Shown: positions 1 through 11,281, counted from the stretch's first letter. The stretch: DNA of 64,000 bases from Chinchilla lanigera (GCF_000276665.1 NW_004955459.1:15089367-15153366), one strand, 5' to 3'. Translations and numbers: made by a program. Notes: generated from the letters alone by a model not told the origin.

Positions 1-112
1 GTAACTCTGTGTTGTCTGTATTGTGCTTGTGATATGTTGTAAAATGTTGTATGTCTGTTAATGTTTCCCTCCTTTTATCTTTAAAATAAAAAAAAGAGGT
101 AGAAATGGCAAA
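1..112 (+). mobile_element. LINE-1 3' UTR tail
   Basis: GT-rich tract then a TTTAAAATAAA-type end and A-run. It matches the terminal part of the large L1 at 59100-59215 (same ...ATTCTGTGTTG... stretch). Only the 3' end lies in the window; no coding potential. Confidence 0.7.
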
Positions 113-254
113 TAAATATATGAAAAAAATGTTCTACATCAAGGCAATGCTGAGGTTCTACCTTAATCCAGAAAGAATAGCTATTTTCAAGAAATCAACC
201 AATAACAAATGCTGGTGGGGATATGGGAAAAAGAACCTTTTCACACTGTTGGTA

Positions 255-322
255 GGAATGTAGACTGGTGCATCGCTTCTCGGCCTTTTGGCTAAGATCA
301 AGTGTGGAATGTACACTGGTGC
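255..322 (+). repeat. 17-bp target-site duplication around U2 fragment
   Basis: Left copy ggaatgtagactggtgc at 255-271, right copy ggaatgtacactggtgc at 306-322 (one mismatch, 16/17). The uninterrupted homologous L1 at 58463-58483 has a single copy of this segment, so the duplication arose with the insertion. Confidence 0.88.
272..305 (+). pseudogene. RNU2: 3'-truncated U2 snRNA retropseudogene (34 nt)
   Basis: The segment begins with the exact 5' end of U2 snRNA (ATCGCTTCTCGGCC...) and continues through the TTTTGGCTAAGATCAAGTGT block, covering U2 nucleotides 1-34 without a mismatch to the conserved vertebrate sequence I recall. It then stops abruptly; the next U2 base should be A and is G. 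On both sides lies the same 17-bp L1 sequence, so this looks like a retroposed, 3'-truncated copy with a target-site duplication and no poly(A). It lacks the branch-point-pairing region, Sm site and 3' stem-loops and cannot be functional. Confidence 0.88.
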
Positions 323-1002
323 AACAACTATGGAAATCAGTGTGGAGATTCCTCAAAAAAACTTAAACAAGAAGTCCCATTTGTCCCAGCTATTCCTCTT
401 CTTGGTATTTTCCCAAAAGAATTAAAAGCATTATACCACAGCAATATATGCACATCCATGCTTGTAGCAGCACAGTTTGTGATAGTTAAATCTTAGAAAC
501 AGCCCAAATGCTCATCACCTGATGAATGGATAAAAAGATGTGTTTTTTAATTCAATTAGGTATCACTCTGCCATAAAGAAGGATAAACTTGGGACATTTC
601 TAGGTAAGTAGATGCACCTTGAGACCATACTCTTAAGTGAAATAAATCAAACAAATGTGTTAATATTACAATGTCTCTCTCATGTGAGAAAGTGTAAATA
701 AGAATCAAAATATAAAGAGGCATTGTGAAGGAAAAAATTGTTCAAAAGGAAAGGGGAACTAGGGAGGGGAAGGGGGAAAGCAGGAAGGAAAAAGAAAACT
801 GAGGAAAGAAGGATAAAATGGAAACAAAGCTTTGTAAATAGGAGGGGGAATAGAGGTTGAAGGGAGGGGAGGGGAATGTGAAAAGAAAAGGAATCAGGAT
901 CTATCATGTACAGGTACAAATTCCCTACGATGAATGAGATCATTATGTATATCTAAATGATTCTAATAAATTTAATAATAATTAATAATAATAATAATAA
1001 AA

Positions 1003-1368
1003 GAGTTTATTTTGGCTCATGGCTTTAGAAGCAGTAGTTCATAATCAACTGGACCCAAGGCAGAAGTGGCATGCCAAAAGAGCATGCCAAAGGAAAGTTG
1101 CTCAACCCATGGAATCTGGGAAGCAAACACAGACAGAAGTAGGGGCTGGAACTGAGGACAGGAACATACCCTAGTTAGTCATAGCCCCAGTGCCCACCTC
1201 ATCCAAACTGGCCCCATATCCTAACAATATTTAGCTATGAAGCCATCAGCAGATTAATCCACTAATAAATATAGCACCTCCATCATCCAATCACCTTCTG
1301 AAATCCCAGCTTCTACACATATGGGACTTTTGGAGGATATTTGACATCTAAACTATAATATGGTAAAG
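1003..1368 (-). mobile_element. ERVL-MaLR solo LTR
   Basis: Reads in reverse as a MaLR LTR: the A/T-rich 'GTTTATTTTGGCTCA' polyadenylation-side motif at 1006-1020, a central 'ATTAATCCACTAATAAAT' block and a terminal 'GACATCTAAACTATAATA'. Non-coding; its outer 3' end (left side) is missing. Confidence 0.65.
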
Positions 1369-1429
1369 GAGAGAAAGAAGAAGGAAGGAAAGATGAAGAG
1401 AGCAAAGTGAAAAGGTAAGAAGGACAAAT

Positions 1430-1500
1430 CATATATAGAGAGAGATATATGATATGGATTTATCATATATATTTATCATTTATATATCCATATATATATG
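1430..1500. repeat. AT-rich (TATA/GATA) low-complexity tract
   Basis: Alternating TATATA, TATCATA and GAGAGATATA units with partial dyad symmetry. Confidence 0.7.
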
Positions 1501-1741
1501 GGTTTCTCTTGTTTGATGGTACTGAATATTTCATTCCAGGTTCTTGCCAAAGAACATAATTTCAAATATCTTCTGCAAGCCTTATCTAAAGCTCCATGAT
1601 AAGAAATCATTTTTCCTGGAGGACTGCCTAAAGAATATGTACTCTACCCCTTCTCTGAGATCAATAGCTCTTAATAATTAAGGAGAAGGCAAAGGCATGT
1701 TTATAAATCTTATCAAATCTTTGGACCATGTTCTGTTTTAT

Positions 1742-2018
1742 AGCTAGATGGCCCCCAAAGCTTTATGCACTCATAGGTGGAGCTTGGGGGAGGAGACTGG
1801 ATCGGAGGAGTATGGTACCCATCAGCAGATGAGTCCATTGATATACTTGTAACTAAATGTGATGTTGGCAAATTAAGCCTGGTCGGGCAGGTGGGTCACA
1901 GGGGATGTGGATTATGTTCTGCAGCATCTGCAAACTGGGGAATAAAATAAATCTTTATTGCTTAGGGTTGTGGGTGTTGTGTATTGCATCTCAGTGATGA
2001 GAAAGTCACTAAAGTCAG
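1742..2018 (+). mobile_element. ERVL-MaLR LTR (ORR1/MT-like)
   Basis: Begins with the 'GGCCCCCAAAGCTTTATGCA' type motif, contains 'AGTCCATTGATATA', an AATAAAATAAATCTTT polyadenylation region near 1940, and ends near 'GAGAAAGTCACTAA', all in the order of a plus-strand MaLR LTR. Confidence 0.65.
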
Positions 2019-2019
2019 A

Positions 2020-2689
2020 ACCTTTTCCTAGAAAACTCCATGCACACAGAATTTATAGAATCTATACACAGCCCTTTCATGCCCATTATGGGTTCTGTAA
2101 GAGACAGTGATCTCTAAATGACCTTTTCTAGTGAATTCCCTTATGCCATTGGACCCTGTGCCCTATGAACCACACACTGACCCCTCTCTTATTCCTGCAA
2201 AAGCCTTGACAGAGTTTTCACAGATAAAGAATACTGTAGTGTATGCATCTCAAAGAACATGTAAGTTCCTTAGGCCAAGCTGCTGTAATTTTTGCAAGGC
2301 GCTGAGAAGATACCAGGCACGAGGGTGTCTGTTGAGTGTGGGCTCTCTGTCCACTTTGTAATGTCTATTCTATTAGTCTAAGATAAATTCCAAGCAGGTC
2401 CAAGTAAGTAAGCCATCATATCAAATCTCTTATACCTCAACTATGCCAAGTTGAAATGCAAGAATGTTTACTTTCTAGGATTACAAAAATTGTAAAACCC
2501 ACCCAGTAGATTTTATCCCCCTTAAAACATTGCCCTTTAGGGAACCAAGTTTTCCTCATGGCCCTAGTTTATCTGCTTCCCACCACCAATTTAATCTTTC
2601 TCCTACTCAACCCTACCAAGTCTTAACAAAAAGAATAGGGCTCCTTTTCAGAGCTTAAAGAGGAGAAATCCCTCCCTCAAGATAAATAT
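2020..2689. other. Unique sequence, no feature recognised
   Basis: A 76-codon open frame (2131-2361) has no recognisable domain and no supporting context; I treat it as chance. Confidence 0.5.
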
Positions 2690-2905
2690 TAATGTAACCT
2701 TTTGTGAGAAAAGTAAGTTATGGCTTTATATGCAAGATAAACAGCAGCTCCATAATTTTTATAAAAACAGTTGGAAGATATCAAAATGCTAATAGTAGTT
2801 ATCTCCAGAAGATGAGATTGATGGATTGATAATTTTGTTCATAGTGCACTGTTTTCTAAAATTCTCCACCTAAGCATACATTTATGAAGTTCATAATCAG
2901 CAAAA
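2690..2905 (+). mobile_element. Ancient L1 (L1M/L1ME-type) 3' end fossil
   Basis: Contains the 'CAAAATGCTAATAGTAGTTATCTCCAGA' pattern in degenerate form (2782-2810), typical of the 3' UTR of old mammalian L1. Highly diverged. Confidence 0.5.
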
Positions 2906-2974
2906 GGGCTATAAAGGGTGTCAGAAAACTAAATGCTGTAAAAAGTGTGTGTAAGAGCTATTGGCTCCTGCAAA

Positions 2975-3165
2975 CATTTCCAGATACAGCCATGAACCAC
3001 ACAACATGCCAGTCAATAAAGGACCATCATGGTGGCCTCATAGGACCATAATACAGCCTAGATGAGGGGTAGGCTAGGTCACCTGGGTTTGTGTAAGTAC
3101 CCGCTAGAATGGTCATGCAGTAACACATTCACCTAACAGTGCATGACTATACACTACTAACTCTT
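2975..3165 (+). mobile_element. Non-autonomous DNA transposon fossil
   Basis: The order 'CATGAACCACACAACATG', 'TCATGGTGGCCTCATAGGA', 'TAGGTCACCTGGGTTTGTGT', 'CAGTGCATGACTATAC' resembles an old mammalian non-autonomous DNA transposon. The exact family was not determined. Confidence 0.45.
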
Positions 3166-3194
3166 TATGTAGAGGAAGACAACTGATAAACATT

Positions 3195-3330
3195 TATGTG
3201 CTAACAACTTCACCTGTATTATTTCATTTAATCTTCACAACAGGCCAAGTTATAGATGCTATCCACCTTTTTAACTAAGAGGGAAAGAAAACAATTATTT
3301 TAAGAAGTTTAAAAAATGTATCTGTAATCA
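3195..3330 (-). mobile_element. MIR SINE fossil
   Basis: The 'TTATTTCATTTAATCTTCAC' core followed by degraded downstream MIR sequence reads as a reverse-oriented MIR. Confidence 0.45.
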
Positions 3331-3339
3331 AATGGCTAG

Positions 3340-4435
3340 AAAATGACAGCGTTTCACTTTGCACAGGTCTGACTGACTTCTGCACCCTGGATCCTTCTAA
3401 TTCTCAAACCGTAGCAATAGGTGATCAGGCATTTCACCTGCCAGATCTCAAACATGACTAATAAAGAAAAGGCCAGTGTTTCGTGAACTTCACCCATGCT
3501 CAGAGCAAATCAAAGTTTCTCTCTGGAAGTCAAGACTTTGGGTATACCATTTCTCTCTAAGAAATTAAAAAAAAAAAATTTCAGAATTTGGATAAATAAA
3601 AGAGTAGTTACTGAGCTTGGTAGTCAAATAATGAGTCTTTCCTAAGAAACCAGGTCACTACCTGCAGCTATGACGTAGAGCAGACCGACAGCCATGGCTC
3701 TGGGACACGGCTCCGATTCAGCCTACCCAGTCTTCCTTTGCTTTGCCAAAGATTCCCAGCAGAAAGCATTTTTCTTCTCATTGCATGACTGCAGGGCCAT
3801 GCCTGGGGCTGGGAGCAAGATAACACTTGGCTAGAATTCTCATCAGATGGCTGCACGGCTGGCTCTGTGGATTGGAGTTTATAAGGCCTGAGTTGCTGTT
3901 CCACTCTGGTTATCTTTTTGAGACAAAGAGAAGAAAAACCTCTGCACAATCCACAGAGGCTACACTGCTCTTCACCAGCTGCCTCACAAATACCCATTTA
4001 GGACTGAAGTGCAGGAGCCTGAGGGAGAGCCAAAGGAATTGCTCCTGCTGGGGCATGTTTGACAGCTGAGATTTTAATGACACTTTTTGAAGTATGTGTA
4101 TGTTCATCAGCAAACCGATGTGCACGTATTCATGTAAACTGATATATTCATCAGTGTCACTGGTTCTTGTAACATGAAGAAAGCCTCCTATGTTTCCCAA
4201 AACTCAATTAGACAATTTTAAAAAAACAGAAAAAAGATTAAACCCACAGCAGCATTAAAAATAGGAAAAATGGACCGTGGACCTGTGACCAATCAGAAAT
4301 GTTTACAGTCTTCCAGAAGATAAAAGAGAGATGAGACTCACTTGATATAAACAGATGGAGGAAGTCACAGAATACGTTAGGAAGAAAGTCTGGTGGAAGC
4401 CAATCCTTCTTTTAGATTTGCAGCTTCACTCTGTG
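3340..4435. other. Unique sequence, no gene recognised
   Basis: Relatively GC-rich single-copy-looking DNA between 3660 and 4080. Overlapping open frames of 80-109 codons occur on both strands here, none with a known domain. A CRE-like half site (TGACGTA) lies at 3670. Nothing else is supported. Confidence 0.4.
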
Positions 4436-4439
4436 ACTT

Positions 4440-4885
4440 ATAGTATTACTTTCCTATTGCTGGTGTAACAAATTACTGCTAACCCAGTGGCTTAAAACAC
4501 CACAATTCATCATCCTAAAATTCTCAAGCACAGAAGTCTGAAATGGGTCTTACACAACTAAAATCAAAGGCTGCATCCCTTTTGAAGGCTCTAGGAAAAA
4601 TCTCTTCAGTACTTTTGCCAGCTTCTAGTAGTCTCCCACATTCCTTGATTTGTGACCCCAACCACTCCTCCCTCAATGTTTGATTGTCACATCCCCCTTC
4701 TCTGACTCTAACTTTACAAATGTCTTTTATGATTACACTGAACCCACCTACATAATGCAGAATCATCTCCCACCTCAAGATTCTTGACTTAATCTTATTG
4801 CAAAGTTCCTTTAATGGTGTAAGGAGCATATTCATAAATTCAATGGGTTAGAATGTGGACAACTTTAGGGGACACTATTCTGTGA
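4440..4885 (-). mobile_element. MLT1-type MaLR LTR
   Basis: Reverse-oriented MLT1: 'CTATTGCTGGTGTAACAAAT' near 4457, 'GGCTTAAAACACCACAATTC', 'CTTCTCTGACTCTAAC', 'TTGTGACCCC' and terminal 'TGTGGACAACTTTAGGGGAC'. The 103-codon frame across it is not a gene. Confidence 0.75.
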
Positions 4886-4899
4886 TGCACACTTGGAAA

Positions 4900-5890
4900 G
4901 GAAGTACAGAGACTGAAACAGGAAGCAGGAAGAGAGACAGGCTTTAGAGGCAAGACAACTGAAAGCAACTGTAGAAGCTGGATCCACACACTGCACTCAG
5001 ACCTTAGCAACAGAAGCGTCTACCCCTCAGAATGACGCTGAAGAAACACTCTCCAACAAAATAGTATATCTTCCAGAGCAGATCTTAACACCTTATGTGC
5101 AGGGGAAGGTCAAAATGAATACACAGGACATCTAATCCTAGAAGACGGAAGGATGAGGTGGCAAGAAGGTGGCTTACAATGTTTAATAAACATCCTCACA
5201 GACACTGGAAATTATTACATTCAAAAAACAAAAATAATCCTCTATAAAATGAAGCAACATAAGAGACATTCTTCAAGAACCAAACAATAACTAAAGGATG
5301 AACAGTACAATAGAAAATATGGAAGAAGTTGAGAAATACTTCGAGATGATCAGATAAGGAAACAAGACTGAAAAATATGAATGACGTGGAAGATAAATCC
5401 TGAAGACCCAAAACCAGTCTAACAACAGTTCAAGAAGAAAAGCAAATTAAGAAGCACAAATAATTAATGAAATTAAAGAAGAAAATTTTCCTGCACTAAA
5501 GAGAGATAGGATTCTAATATTGAGAGGGCCAGCTGAGTGCTGAGCAGGATAAATACAGCCACTCATTCTTACACACATCTCACAAATTACAGAACACTGC
5601 AGTAAAATGAAAGACTCAGAAGTCTCCAAAGATAATTTTAAAAACAAAAGGCACCTATAGGAAACACAAATCCGTTTTCAATAATAACATAATATAGAAG
5701 ACAATGAGCAATATTTTCAAAACTCTGTAGAAAATTACAATATTGAGTCTAATATTCCAATTCCAGGATAAACTGTCCACTGTGGACAAAGAAAAAGTCA
5801 ATGCATTTTCAACATATTTTCGGGCAGACTTCAAGAAGTTTGCTCAGGAAGAGCAGTCAGAAAGTTGCATCTCTATTACAATAGTATTAG
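4900..5890 (+). mobile_element. Ancient L1/HAL1 ORF1-region fossil
   Basis: Degenerate but ordered similarity to L1/HAL1 ORF1 nucleotide sequence: 'GAAGAAAATTTTCCTGCACT' (5477), 'AGCAGGATAAATACAG' (5540), 'CTCACAAATTACAGAACACT' (5578), then the basic AAAGA-rich segment. No open frame survives; a very old, dead copy. Confidence 0.5.
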
Positions 5891-5899
5891 GGAAGCATA

Positions 5900-6530
5900 C
5901 CATGAGATAAAGAAGGAAGATAAAGAAGTGGTTAGACATGGGAACACCCTCCCCAGTGCTTTGCTATGTGCTGCAGAACTGCAGAATCTGAAAAGTCAAA
6001 ACCCGTTTCCTCTCCCTTTTCTGTAGCTAGATGTTGCCTGTATCTTGAGTCCTCTCAAGAAATCACACTTGTAAAATGTGGACTGTGGAAGAGAGTCACA
6101 TAAGGACGAGGTGGCCACCAGCAGCAGAGGCTGCCCAGGTAGAGTCGTATGCGCTACTCCTAACGTCATGGGTGCTGAGTGTAGGAAGCAACAGCACAGA
6201 GCTTCTGCTCTGCTTTCCTGCATAGCAGGACTTGGCTTTCCTCCTGGCTAAATTACTCATTCCTGGCTCTTGTATTTTCTCTAAAGGACAGAGAAATTTT
6301 GTAAACCACTCAGCACCCGGAAATAAGCCACTTCCTGTTTGCATAAACTAGTAGAGATTCTGTCACCTGCTTGGGAAGAGTAGGAATGAGTGAAGAGATG
6401 AGAAAGGAGTCATTGTTTTCATTATAAATACTTCTGAACCATTTTACTTTGTACTATTCAGATGTGTTCCTTTGAATAGAAAATTAAATTTCAAAAAGTA
6501 TACCAGCAAGCAAAAGAAATGCCTTCTGTC
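5900..6530. other. Unique sequence, no feature recognised
   Basis: Short open frames of 75-82 codons on the minus strand lack recognisable motifs. Nothing else seen. Confidence 0.4.
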
Positions 6531-6534
6531 TAAT

Positions 6535-7560
6535 TCACAGAATAGCAAATCCAAATGGGCTACAAACCTATGCACAGTTCTCAAAGTCACTGGTAATCAA
6601 AGAAATGCAAATTAAATGTATGTTGCACCCACCAAACTGGCATACATTTAGAAGTACCACCCCTTCTGCAGGTTGAGATGTGGAAAAAATTGTACTTTCA
6701 GGCAAGAAAGTGAAAAGTTGCAGCCTTTTTAGAAAGCAATCTAGCAACACTGATTAAAATATAGATTAAAATTCAACGCAGCAACCCAACTACTAGAAAT
6801 TTATCCCACAGAAATCAATAAACTCCTAGAACTTAAGAACTGTTTGTTATAGCATTGTCCATGGCTCTAAAAAGCTAGAATAAAAGAAAGTAAATGACCA
6901 AGAGTAGTGAAAAGGTAGAATACATTAAGGTTCACCCACACCATATTTTTAAAAAAATGAACATCAGTAGATTTGAAGGAACTTCCATATTATTGAATGA
7001 AAAACAGCATTCAAAAGATTGTGAAGAGTTCCCAGAACAGTACATATTTCCCCAACCCCCAGCTTGTTCTTACATTATTCCTTCTAAATAAAACCTTTCC
7101 TGTAAGTTTCCCCAGCAAATCTTACCCTTGTCTAGTATAAATTAGCTTAACAGTTTTGAAAGAATAGTACAAAAAATATGATTCAAAATATAAAATGTAT
7201 AACCACTGGACTCAGAAATCTTTTGTCTCTGAATATACAAAGAGGAAGGAAGTGAAATTTTTACTTACATAAGTGAAATTTTGGGCATATACAAGGAGTA
7301 TAATAAGAGCTAAGGTAAATAAACAAGTATGATCTAAATATTCATCACCAACTCATATAGCCCATAGAACATAATATGGCCATTAAAAATAGCAGTCAAG
7401 GTAATTACCAGACACAGAAAAATATCCAGGATGTACTTGCCACACAAGTGATAAATCTCAGTTGCAAGACAAGATGTAATGATTCAATATAAAGTTAGGT
7501 CCCTCTATCTATAGAGAGACTGATGCTGAAAATATTTTCCAAAATATTTTAACAGTATAT
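6535..7560 (+). mobile_element. Ancient L1 (L1ME-type) ORF2 end and 3' UTR
   Basis: Carries 'TAATCAAAGAAATGCAAATT' (6594), 'CTACTAGAAATTTATCCCAC' (6790) and 'AATATGGCCATTAAAAATAG' (7374), which occur in this order at the 3' end of old mammalian L1s. Heavily decayed and interrupted by unmatched stretches around 7000-7330. Confidence 0.6.
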
Positions 7561-7624
7561 CAATTTAACATTTGAACTTCTTGGTTTAGTTTCTTTTTCT
7601 TCTTTTATACTATTTGTCTCCCCA

Positions 7625-7945
7625 CCTCCAGAAACTCTAACTCCCAAAGTGAAGGTATCTAGGAGGTTGGGCCTTTGGAGAAGGGATCCCGAAGGTTCAG
7701 CTCTCAGGAATGAGATGAATGTCCTTTATAAAACAGATCCCAGAGAATAGGCTTGCCCCTTTCACCATGTGAGGACACAGTGAGCAATCACCACCTCTGA
7801 AAGGAGGGTACAGACCCTTATTGGACACTGAATCTGCTGGTGTTCAGATCTTGGATTAGCCTCCTGAACTGTGAGAAATAAATTCTGTTGTTGAAAAACT
7901 ACCCAGGCTAGGGCATTGTGTTACAGCAAAACAAAAAATCTAAAA
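7625..7945 (+). mobile_element. MLT1-like MaLR LTR
   Basis: Plus-strand MLT1 signature: 'GAGGTTGGGCCTTTGGAGA', 'CCATGTGAGGACACAG', 'CTCCTGAACTGTGAGAAATA' followed by AATAAATTCTG and 'TTACAGCAAAAC'. Confidence 0.7.
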
Positions 7946-8094
7946 AGTATGCTACTTTAACCTTTGCCCAATGATGTGTTATATTTTAGTAAAATAATAG
8001 TGTTATTTTAAAAATTAATCTATATCTCGATAACATCAAATCTTAGAATGTTCAATTCTGTTTACTAGACTTCATAAAATAGCAATAACTAGCA

Positions 8095-8380
8095 CTGAGG
8101 AGAATATACAATATACCAAGTATCATGCTAAGGATTTCTTTTATACATTAATTTACCCTCACAACAAACATATGGGATAGGGGCTGGGGATTTAGCTCAG
8201 CGGCAAAGCGCCTGCCTGGCAAGCGCAAGGTCGTGAGTTCGGTTCCTGGTACCAGAGAAAAACCTAAATAAATAAATAAATAAACAAACAAACATATGGG
8301 GTAGGTTCAGTGATTACCCCCATTTTACAGGAAGAAAGGTAACATTTAGAAAGGTCAGGTACTTTAGTAAACTAAACTGT
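8095..8380 (-). mobile_element. MIR fossil split by an ID SINE
   Basis: MIR-like sequence at 8095-8180 ('ATTTACCCTCACAACAAACA') resumes at 8300-8380 ('CCCATTTTACAGGAAGAAAG', 'AAGGTCAGGTACTTT'). The ID insertion at 8181 divides it, giving relative ages. Confidence 0.65.
8181..8294 (+). mobile_element. ID-family SINE, young copy
   Basis: tRNA-like head starting GGGCTGGGGATTTAGCTCAG with pol III A box (TAGCTCAGCGG) and B box (GAGTTCGGTTCC), then an A-rich AAATAAATAAAT tail. Flanked by acaaacatatggg-type direct repeats (about 8164-8180 and 8285-8302). Confidence 0.92.
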
Positions 8381-8399
8381 GATATTTAGGAAGGACTTA

Positions 8400-9390
8400 C
8401 AAGTTTTAAAACAACACTAGCTACCACCAAAGAAACTGTTTTCCATTAAAGAATACCTACCCAATTACAGAGCCATTTAACCAAACTTCTTACTCAAACT
8501 TTCATTTCCTAAGCAAAAAAATATGCATTTTAGTTCAAAAGTTTAACTCTTTCTCTGTTCTTAACTGTATGCCTCCTCCTCCGCTATATTTTCTGCCTCC
8601 TTTTAAATTACACAAAGCTTGTACTGCACATTAGAGTTGCATTTGGTTATGTTAATTTGCATGCACCGGTATCTTGTTTGGCTGTAAAAATCATCCTTTG
8701 CAAAATTGTCCTGCATGCTGCGACACTCAGAAGGCAAAGGAAGAAAACAATTCAAAGTTTTAGTTCAAAGTGTTGTCATATGGGGGGAAAACGCGCAACA
8801 AACACAGCAACCCAATGCCCGAACACCTCACACTGCAGAGCACGCAGCGGAAGAGATGTAATTACTATGTTAATTGGTTCCTGGTAAAATGTCACTGCAA
8901 ATGAGAACTCATTAATATATCATTTCAATCACTGGAGACACCAGGTGCTTCTACTTACAGCCTGATCCCTGGTATACTCGCCTCTTCTCAGGTTGCTTCC
9001 CTCTAGCAGAAGAAATGTAACCATTGGTTTATATATTATGACTAGGAATGTATTCTCTACAATTTCTGTTAAAAAAAAGAAAATCATATAAATCATCTAG
9101 CCAAGTAAACTTCTACATAATTCAGGCAGATCCGTGTGAGATTTCAGACAAAAAGCCCGAGCTGTAATCATTAAGCAGGTGTGTGAATTGATAAATATAA
9201 ATGCAAACTAGTAAAAAAAGAAAAAAAAATACTCCCTCTGACTTGTCTTCAATACTGTTTTGAAAATGAAAATAATCTGACCAGACTAAAAGATCATTTT
9301 CATCCCTGGACTGTACCGAATGTCATAGAATTTAATCAGCCCCAATATTAGACTAGTTTGAGAAAAGCCCTCAGTGACTTTTTAAAATCA
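8400..9390. other. Unique sequence, candidate conserved non-coding region
   Basis: No repeat signature. Contains a perfect octamer ATTTGCAT at 8655-8662, clustered homeodomain-type TAATTA/TTAAT motifs (8855-8925), and near 9160-9210 a TAATCATTAA site, a CAGGTG E-box and an ATGCAAA half octamer. Open frames here are short and unremarkable. Regulatory function is inference only. Confidence 0.35.
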
Positions 9391-9592
9391 TTCTAGAACA
9401 TGGTAGCCTATGCCTGCCATCCCACATGCTGGGAGGCTGAGGCAGGAGAACTGGCAAGTTCAAGCTGAGCCTGGGCTACTTAGCAATTTACCAAGACCCT
9501 GCCTCAAAATATTTTTTTTTAAAATTTTAAAGGGCTTTGGGTCATAGCTCAATGCAAAGGCTCTAGATTCAGCTCCCAATATGGCATATAGA
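9391..9592 (+). mobile_element. B1-ID composite SINE (B1-dID/B4 type)
   Basis: 7SL-derived head ('GCTGGGAGGCTGAGGCAGGA', 'GCCTCAAAAT') followed by an ID-like half ('GGGTCATAGCTCAATGCAAAGG', with degraded boxes). Ends at a GATA microsatellite. Confidence 0.8.
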
Positions 9593-9599
9593 TAGGTAA

Positions 9600-9682
9600 T
9601 AGAAGATAGATGATAGATGACAGGTAGATAGATAGATAGATGACAGATAGATAAATAGATAGATAGATACATAGATAGACAG
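9600..9682 (+). repeat. (GATA)n microsatellite
   Basis: Interrupted GATA/GACA repeats directly 3' of the B1-ID tail, a common birthplace for such arrays. Confidence 0.95.
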
Positions 9683-9692
9683 ATGATCTTCT

Positions 9693-10083
9693 TGTCTTGG
9701 TTACTTTTCTCTCATTGCTGAGACAAAATACCTGACCCCAAAAATTAAGGAAGGAAAGGTTTATTTAGTTCACACTTTGTGGAGGTTTCAGTCATAATCA
9801 GCTGACTCCAAGGCAGGGTGGCATGGCACAGGGGCAGCACTTCAAGGCAGCAGCAGACAGCAAAAGCAACAAGAGCAAAAGGGAGGAGAACAAGCCTCTG
9901 TTCCTCCATTATACTGTAAGCAGGCTCCCCCCACTACAGGGCGGGTGTAGCATTCACACCATCTCCACGCCCTCCTGTTGCACAGGATGAGGATGTTTAC
10001 AAAGTAAGGACCCTGGCTCCCTGCTGAGTGGCTTAATTAAGCTTCTAAACTTCTCAAGTTGACACAATGTATCAACCATAACA
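9693..10083 (-). mobile_element. ERVL-MaLR solo LTR (391 bp)
   Basis: Starts (left) TGTCTTGGTTACTTTTCTC and ends ATCAACCATAACA, so the reverse strand runs TG...CA. The internal 'GGAAAGGTTTATTTAG' is the polyadenylation side. Flanked by 5-bp sequences cttct/ctgct (4 of 5 match). Same subfamily as 16234-16603. Confidence 0.85.
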
Positions 10084-10089
10084 CTGCTA

Positions 10090-11280
10090 TTTGGACTTCA
10101 GCATGCATACAACTCCCAAATAAGTTGAAATGGAAATAATGACAATGATTAAAGCAACAACCTAAGGAAGAAGAAAAAGGAGGCTAAAGAAAAGAAAGGG
10201 AAGAAGCAGAGGAGACAGTAGAGGTGGTGCTGGTGATTCTAGCCTGGGCAAGGACGCTGAAGGTGACAGGCAGGTGAGAGGTGCCTTTTTCCTGTAGCCC
10301 CAATTGTGCCCTCCAGGTTGTGCATATACTTCAAAAAGACAATCTTTGGGACAGTAAAGAGCAGCTACTCTCCTACCTTAGATATTTCTTCCTTTTCCTT
10401 TTTAGTTTAGGTACTACTTTTAGCCCCAAGCTCCACTTTACCTTCCATGAGAGATACTTTGTAACATTTCCAAGCTTGTGTACATTTTTAGCCAAACAGG
10501 TTTGTCCTCAAAAGAGGAAGAGGGTTTCTCACCAGAAGGTTAAAACCATCTCTGTGTTAAAAACAATCATCCTTGGAAAGCATTTGTGCTGCTTCAAAAT
10601 GAGTATTTATTAACATTTAAAATTCATCTTCAGTGAAAGAAAATCAGGATACAAAGTGGAATGCCCGGGATGATGTTCATTTCGTACAGAGCTATGACAC
10701 CAAATATAGTTGCTTTTGTAGAATTACAAATGGCTGTATGTGTTCTTGGAGTCTGAATTTGTTTTCAATATTTTTTCAAAACTTTTTCTTGCAATGAGTA
10801 TATGGAACTTTATCATGAGGAAAATATTTTAAGCCTGTGCAAAGCAAAGGGCATTTTTTTCCTGTAGATGTGGCTGGAATTCTCAAACTGTGAGTGGAAT
10901 GCCTACATTCAGATGCAGTGAAACCTGAAAATACAGACCTGACCTCTCTGTTAGGCCTCAGCACACAGTAAGGGAATTCTCAAGGGGGAAAAAATAATAT
11001 AAAGTGTTGGAGAGGAAACATTTCTAAGGGTCAGAGAGAGGTGTCTGAGGCAGACAGAGTTTATTTCAGCTAAACAGATGCTATTTATCACCTGTTCTGT
11101 ATCAACCACTGAGCCTCACAATAAGATAGAGAATCAGAACATATAGGAGCCTTTCCCCTGATGAATCCGTAGCCCAGCAGAGCAGGAACCTAAGGCAGTG
11201 AGGGCTACCACGCAGAGCTGAGGACTGGCTTCCAGGAAGTTCTGGAGGAGGAGGTGAGGAGGTGAAAAATATTGGGGGGA
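10090..11280. other. Unique sequence, no gene recognised
   Basis: A purine-rich stretch (10145-10275) and a 110-codon frame (10281-10613) without identifiable domains. I see no repeat family. Confidence 0.4.
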
Positions 11281-11281
11281 G

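Larger units (their letters stand above)
113..1000 (+). mobile_element. LINE-1 fragment: ORF2 C-terminus and 3' UTR
   Basis: The sequence corresponds to the end of L1 ORF2 (open frame 302-496 contains the VPAIPLLGIFPKELK block typical of the ORF2 C-terminal region) followed by the purine-rich 3' UTR (720-900) and an (AAT)n end at 968-1000. It parallels 58380-58980 of the large L1 in this window. It is 5'-truncated, with no EN or RT domain, and carries a U2 snRNA-derived insertion at 272-305. Confidence 0.8.

Noticed and set aside
8181..8255. Possible functional tRNA gene
   Set aside because: A and B boxes are present, but the stems do not form a proper cloverleaf, an A-rich tail and TSD follow, and it repeats elsewhere: an ID SINE.
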